This document shows positions 59,201 through 64,000 of a DNA stretch of 64,000 nucleotides, in pieces. The translations under genes were made by a program, and so were the position numbers. Under the pieces are notes generated by a model that was not told the origin of the DNA, made no database searches, and was given only the letters and a program-made list of their open reading frames with translations. Source of the DNA: Nicotiana tabacum (Eukaryota; Streptophyta; Magnoliopsida; Solanales; Solanaceae); NCBI RefSeq assembly GCF_000715075.1, contig NC_134082.1, positions 213,144,948 to 213,208,947 of the forward strand, read 5' to 3'. Every line of letters begins with the position of its first letter. Within the stretch, counting starts at the first letter, position 1.

Positions 59201-59523
59201 TTCAAGATCAAGTCAGAGGACAATAAAACAGAGGGTTACAATATGAATCCCCAGCAGGAAACAATAAAAATCCCCAGCACTGGAAAGCAGAAGGTTGCAA
59301 TAAGAGGTCCCAACAAAAACTCAAGTGCATGTATCGATCGGAAGAAAAGCACCGTAAAAAATGCAAGCAGACAAGAAAGCAAGGCAACAAAAACAAATTG
59401 CAGTCTAGCGTAGCTTCTTGTTTTCTTTTAAGCACGGTGTAACAAGGAGATCGGTAAGCAGTGGTAATAGCATGCAATAACAGTAACATTACAGTCCAAC
59501 GGTAGTCCCAGCTACCAAAGCTT

Positions 59524-59594
59524 CCCGAACTACATTGACCTGATTCATGTTTAGCCCAGGATATGTAGTAAACCTTTGAAGCAAAGGTTCGGTT
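59524..59594 (+). other. Hairpin module 9
   Basis: Outer CCGAAC (59525-59530)/GTTCGG (59587-59592). CTACAT (59530-59535)/ATGTAG (59563-59568). The inner stem CCTG/CAGG is weaker than in other modules. It occupies the same place before the PPT as module 5 in element B. Confidence 0.65.
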
Positions 59595-59686
59595 AAATCT
59601 TTTTCAAAAAATGCTTCACACGGAGTACTCGGATGAGCAAAAATCGCTCGCTTTATCTTTGCGCGAAAACCCTTCGTGTCTTCGGG

Positions 59687-59700
59687 CAAAGAGGGGCAGC
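59687..59700 (+). other. Polypurine tract before LTR-A copy 3
   Basis: CAAAGAGGGGCAGC directly precedes TGTAAGCACG. Confidence 0.8.
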
Positions 59701-62700
59701 TGTAAGCACGTGATTTTTACCCTACATGAGAATTACTCCCAGAAAATTCAAAATAAAATGATTTTTCTTGGTGTGCAATTTTGAGTATTTTTGTGATATT
59801 TTTGGATTATTATTTGTATTTGTCTGTGTTTGCTTACTTGTTAAATTAATAAAAAATACAAAAAATATGTCGCATTTCGCATGTAGGATTTAATTCTACA
59901 ATTGTTAGTAATTAAATTAGTTTTACAAAAAATTAAAAATTACAAAAATAGGCATCTTTTGCATTTTTAGCATTTAATGTCCAAATGAACAATTTTATGC
60001 TTAATTATTACTTAATTGTGCGTTAATTGTTATTGGGAGTTAATTTGCGCTTTTATAACTTAATTTAGTTTTTAATAATAATTTAAGTATTTTTATAATT
60101 TAGTTTTAGAAAATAAAAGAAGAAAAGAGAACAAAAATACAAAAGAAAATCGGATTGGGCCACTTCTTCAATTGTAAGCCAAAGGCCCAAAAAATTGCCC
60201 AATCTTCTCCATGACCCAGTCCACTTCAGACCGGGTCGACCCGGTCCGCCCCATTAACCCAATACCCAACCCCTTTCTTCATTTTTTGGTCTAAACACAA
60301 AAACAAAACAAAGAATAACAAAACAAAAAACCCTAACACTAACATCCGCCTCCCCCCTCCATCTCCTTCTTCTCCAAAACCTTCAACCCAAGATAACCAT
60401 GGCTGCCTCCCATGGCGTCGTCCAGTCCTTCGACCAAACAGTCCCCTCCCTCGTCGTCGTTGTCCGTCGTCAACACCACCCTAAACAACGACCATGGACG
60501 CCTGAACCGCCGGACCCCCGTCACTGCCCTCGTCGTCCAGCCCATTCCGCCATGGATGAGCGTCGACCAGCTGCTTCCGTCGAGCAACTTGAGGCCAAAA
60601 CAAGCCTCAGCTGCTGCTGTTCTTCTTCGTCTTCTTCAGCTTGAGCGTCGCCATGGAAGCTGTCTCCGAGCTGCTGCTTCTGCTTCACGTCCATGGCGTC
60701 CAAACGTGCTGCTGCTGCTTCCCGTTCCACCTTCTTCTTCACTTCCGGCTGCTGCTACTTCTGTTTCAACCTCGCCGTCCAGCTGCTGCCTCATCGAACA
60801 ACCATGGCCAGTCTCCATCGTTGCTTCTTCTGCCTTCATTTTCTTCGCAAACGAACCAGCTGCTTCCGTTCATCACTTCTCTTTCATTCCAGCTGCTTCC
60901 GTTCATCACTTCTCCTTTGTTCCAGCTGTTGTATTTTCAGACGAGCTGCTCGGTTGAGTTTTAGTCGAGGTCGTCGAGCGTCGTTTTGAGTTCATCAAAG
61001 TTTACAAGGAAGGTGAGTTCGTCGTTGAGTTCGTCGTCGAATCCGGACAGATTCATTCCCATTCGAGGTTCGTCAAAACAGTCCGTACATATTTCATTTC
61101 GATCCGGTTAGTAGTTTTTGAGTTTTATTTTGTCCGTATTTTGCTTTAATATTTTCGAATCTAAAATCGGAAAATGTTTGTTTTGTTTATCGTTTGAATT
61201 AATTTTTAGTTCATGTTCATGTGTTGTTTGTTAAATTAATTTTTCAGATTTCAAATGAAAGATTAATTAGTTATTTTTCATGTTTATTTCATGTTTGTAT
61301 TGTTGTTTAAGCGAATATTTGTTAGTGTAATGTTTGTTAGATTCAAATTGAAATTTAATTGGTTAGTTCTTCAATTTGTTTCATGTTGTTATGTATTTTC
61401 CAGAAATTATTAATGTTATTTGAGTCATGTGAATCCGTCATGTTTGTTGTTAAAAATAGATTTAGTTCATGTTCATCTTTGTTTGAAGTTCATGTTTAAA
61501 TCCAGTGATTTAATGTGAGTTTATGTTTGTCTTTGATTTGTTAATTTAGTTTGAATCATGTGTTTTGTTGTTCGTATTGTTGTGTTCTTGCTCATACATT
61601 CATGGTCTAAATTAACCAGGATTGGTTCCCGATATGGTTAATTCATTCCATTAATTTTGAGTTGTGTTGTTCATCGCGTTCATATAATTGTTGTTGAAGA
61701 TTGTTGAGAAGTTGGTCATCTTGATCATATTTTGGTCAAGTTATGATTAATTGAGTGTTTAGAGCTGATGGGGGTAATTTGGTAAATGACATTGCATTCA
61801 GGGGTAGATTTGTAATTGCAATAAGGTCGGAGGGGTAGTTTAGGAATTGTATATTTTGTAATTGTTTATATGAAGCATGGGGGACAAAATGAAATGGGGT
61901 GGGTTGTGATATGGTTATTTAATATAAAGGGGGGACAAGACAAAATTTAGTGGGGGAATCTTGTATTATTTTATGTTAGGCATGGGGGACAAAATATAAT
62001 GGGGTGGTGTGATATGTTTATTTAATGTAATGGGGATGAGTGGGAAGATAATGGGTTGGGTAGAGAAAAAGTATTGATTTTAATTAATTGAAAGATTTAT
62101 GGGATGGGTTATATATAAGAAGTCTTGAAATCAGATTTTGGAGAAGGACACAGATAAAAAATACAGAGATAGAGAAAAAAAAGAGAAAAAAAAACGGACA
62201 GAGAATAAGAGGAAAAAAAAAGAGCTGAATATTTAAGAGAGAAAAATTCCGAAAAATATTCAAACTTTCAAATAAAAAAAAAACTAAAAAATCTTCTGCT
62301 TTCTTTCATTGTTTGAAATTAGCATTAATTGTTGTTGTGTCATCAAAGCTTGAAGCTTTGTTTTGGGATTAATACTCCACCGGTTTGCAAACTCTGTTCC
62401 TGGGTTGTTACTGTTGCTGGATTGTTGCTGCTGTGTTGTACTGTTATTACTGCTGCTGATTCTCATCTTCATTTTCTTTTGCTTCCAATATCAGGTACAC
62501 AACTGACACGCTGGTTATTGTAATCCGAAATATGAAGCATGAATACGAAAAAATGAAGAGTTGAAATTCTGAATTATATTTAATTATATTCTGAATTTTA
62601 TTTGTATGTATAAATTATGTAGCTTGCAAAAAATCAGAATCATGTAGATATTTAATACATATAGTGGAACATTCGACGATAGCTTAACAAATGAACTATC

Positions 62701-63676
62701 TACATCTATTGCCTAAAAATAAATAAATGGTGTAGTAATTCCGTCGAATCAAAAATCAAACGAATAGGCCATCTAGTAGGAAGTTGGTAGAAATTTTTTT
62801 AGTTAAATAATATTGGTTAATTTCAGCATCTAAATGGTCTAGGATTAAAATTAGAATTGCTATGTTTTTTTTAATTTGACAAACTGAGAACATGCCTAGT
62901 ATAATGTAACTAGGTAATAACATGTAAATAAATTAAGATATTTCTCCTTTATTTTGTAGAGACAAATTTCAATAAAAAATGTAGGCATTTTAGGACTGTC
63001 CTTTTAAAAATAAAATGAGATGAGCCTCGCCCAATAAAATGCACTAATTGCGGGGCCCTCAATAAATATTTAATTGAGTATTTAGAATTCGGGATGGACT
63101 GTTTAGTGAATTCCACAGTCTTACCCATAAATAATAATACGCTAATCGCTTTAGGCACGATTTAATAATAATACATTCTTAAACATGGGTGCGCATTTAT
63201 GCGACCCAAATCCAAATCCTAAAACATTGAATAAAAATACGTTCCGGATCACGGGTGCATTTTATGTGACGCAATCCAAAGACATGTTTTTAAACGATGT
63301 TCACATTCTTGTAAAAATAATAATAACAATTATGAAAGCGGTAAAAAGATAAAATTTGCACATAAGTTCATATTTGTATAAAATCAGATAATCAATCCAA
63401 ATATAACAGTTGAGCGACCGTGCTAGAACCATGGAACTCGGGAATGCCTAACACCTTCTCCCGGGTTAACAGAATTCCTTATCCGGATTTCTGGTGCGCA
63501 GACTGTTAAACAGAGTCATTCTTTTCCTCGATTCGGGATTAAAATTGGTGACTTGGGACACCCTAAATCTCCCAAGTGGCGACTCTAAAATAAATAAATA
63601 AATCCCGTTTCGATTGTCCTTTAATTGGAAAAAACTCCCTTGTATCCTAGCGGGGGCGTAAAAAGGAGGTGTGACA
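59701..63676 (+). repeat. LTR-A copy 3
   Basis: A complete uninterrupted 3976 bp LTR, nearly identical to joined copy 1. It contains the 181-codon LTR frame (60412-60957), TATA at 62110-62119, and the structured domain at 63408-63592. Its PBS-like element at 63577 reads TGGCGACTCTA. Confidence 0.94.
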
Positions 63677-64000
63677 GCTCTGGCGACTCTGCTGGGGAAC
63701 GAACCCAGAATCTCTGGTTTAGGGTTAGAATTCGAGCTTAGATAAATTGTTATATTTGGTTTTATCTGATTTTTACATATTTGAGCCTAATGTGCTAAAT
63801 GCTGCTTTTACCGCTTTGATATTATCTGAACTGTATATAAACTGTGCCGAAACCTTTCTCTTCTTACCTCCGGGGAGAAGCTCGCTGGTCGAGGCTCCCT
63901 ATTCTGTTAGTGTCAATACCTGAAATAAGAAAGAGGACGGATAAGTTACGAAGTCGGATGGCCTTTTGGTTCCCGGTAAGTTGCCCCCTCCTCGACTCGA
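63677..64000 (+). mobile_element. PBS and leader of a further A-type element, running off the window
   Basis: PBS TGGCGACTCTGCTGGGG is at 63681-63697, followed by 'aacgaacccagaatctctgg' and leader to the window end. It is the inverted match of 53500-53821. LTR-A copy 3 therefore also acts as a 5' LTR. Confidence 0.85.

Overview
This is plant nuclear DNA. The two recognisable genes are intron-rich and plant-like, and the rest is transposable elements. The mix of elements (an RNase H-bearing LINE, MITEs, a SINE ending in TTG repeats, a small Ty1/copia element and very long-LTR Ty3/gypsy Tat/Ogre-like elements) suggests Solanaceae, most likely Nicotiana. That is inference from style, not a database match.

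Genes (1-20 kb). Both genes lie on the minus strand. The first is COP9 signalosome subunit 3 (CSN3): nine exons from 4895 down to 178, with the last exon beyond the left edge. The second is a RAD21/SCC1-type cohesin alpha-kleisin closest to Arabidopsis SYN3 (RAD21.2): 13 exons from 19370 down to 13365, 713 codons, with every exon phase joining. Between them sits a dead 7 kb LINE (about 5491-12534). MITEs lie in intron 1 of both genes and about 0.34 kb upstream of the cohesin start codon.

Middle (20-28 kb). A Stowaway-like MITE is split by a SINE, followed by a pentanucleotide microsatellite. A decayed Ty1/copia element (21747-27223) follows, with its 5-bp target duplication still visible. Then come two MITE-like fragments.

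Right part (28-64 kb). This is a nest of Tat/Ogre-like LTR elements of two related families. Family A has LTRs of about 3.98 kb and occurs three times: 27961-48782 (+, split by element B), 53822-57800 (-) and 59701-63676 (+). Family B is one complete 16.8 kb element (29767-46607, 5-bp target duplication CCAGT) inserted into the first A LTR. B has LTRs of about 2.9 kb and primer-binding and polypurine sites, but no gag or pol. Its interior is leader repeats, folded modules, and then about 4 kb of tandem arrays with 30, 60 and 33 bp periods. The only pol coding sequence nearby is a reverse transcriptase fragment (57801-58231) that stops just before its catalytic YxDD motif and runs in frame into a 60 bp array.

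Most notable signals. (1) A hairpin module with CTACG/CGTAG and CCGA/TCGG stems around a variable inner hairpin recurs nine times in A and B, with compensatory changes. (2) A structured domain near the LTR 3' end is shared by A and B and carries a PBS-like 11-mer about 104 nt upstream of the true PBS. (3) Copies of a motif complementary to the PBS are scattered through the interior. (4) An inverted junction lies exactly at the PBS and resembles autointegration or nested insertion followed by deletion. All of this was read by eye; nothing was searched or folded by software.
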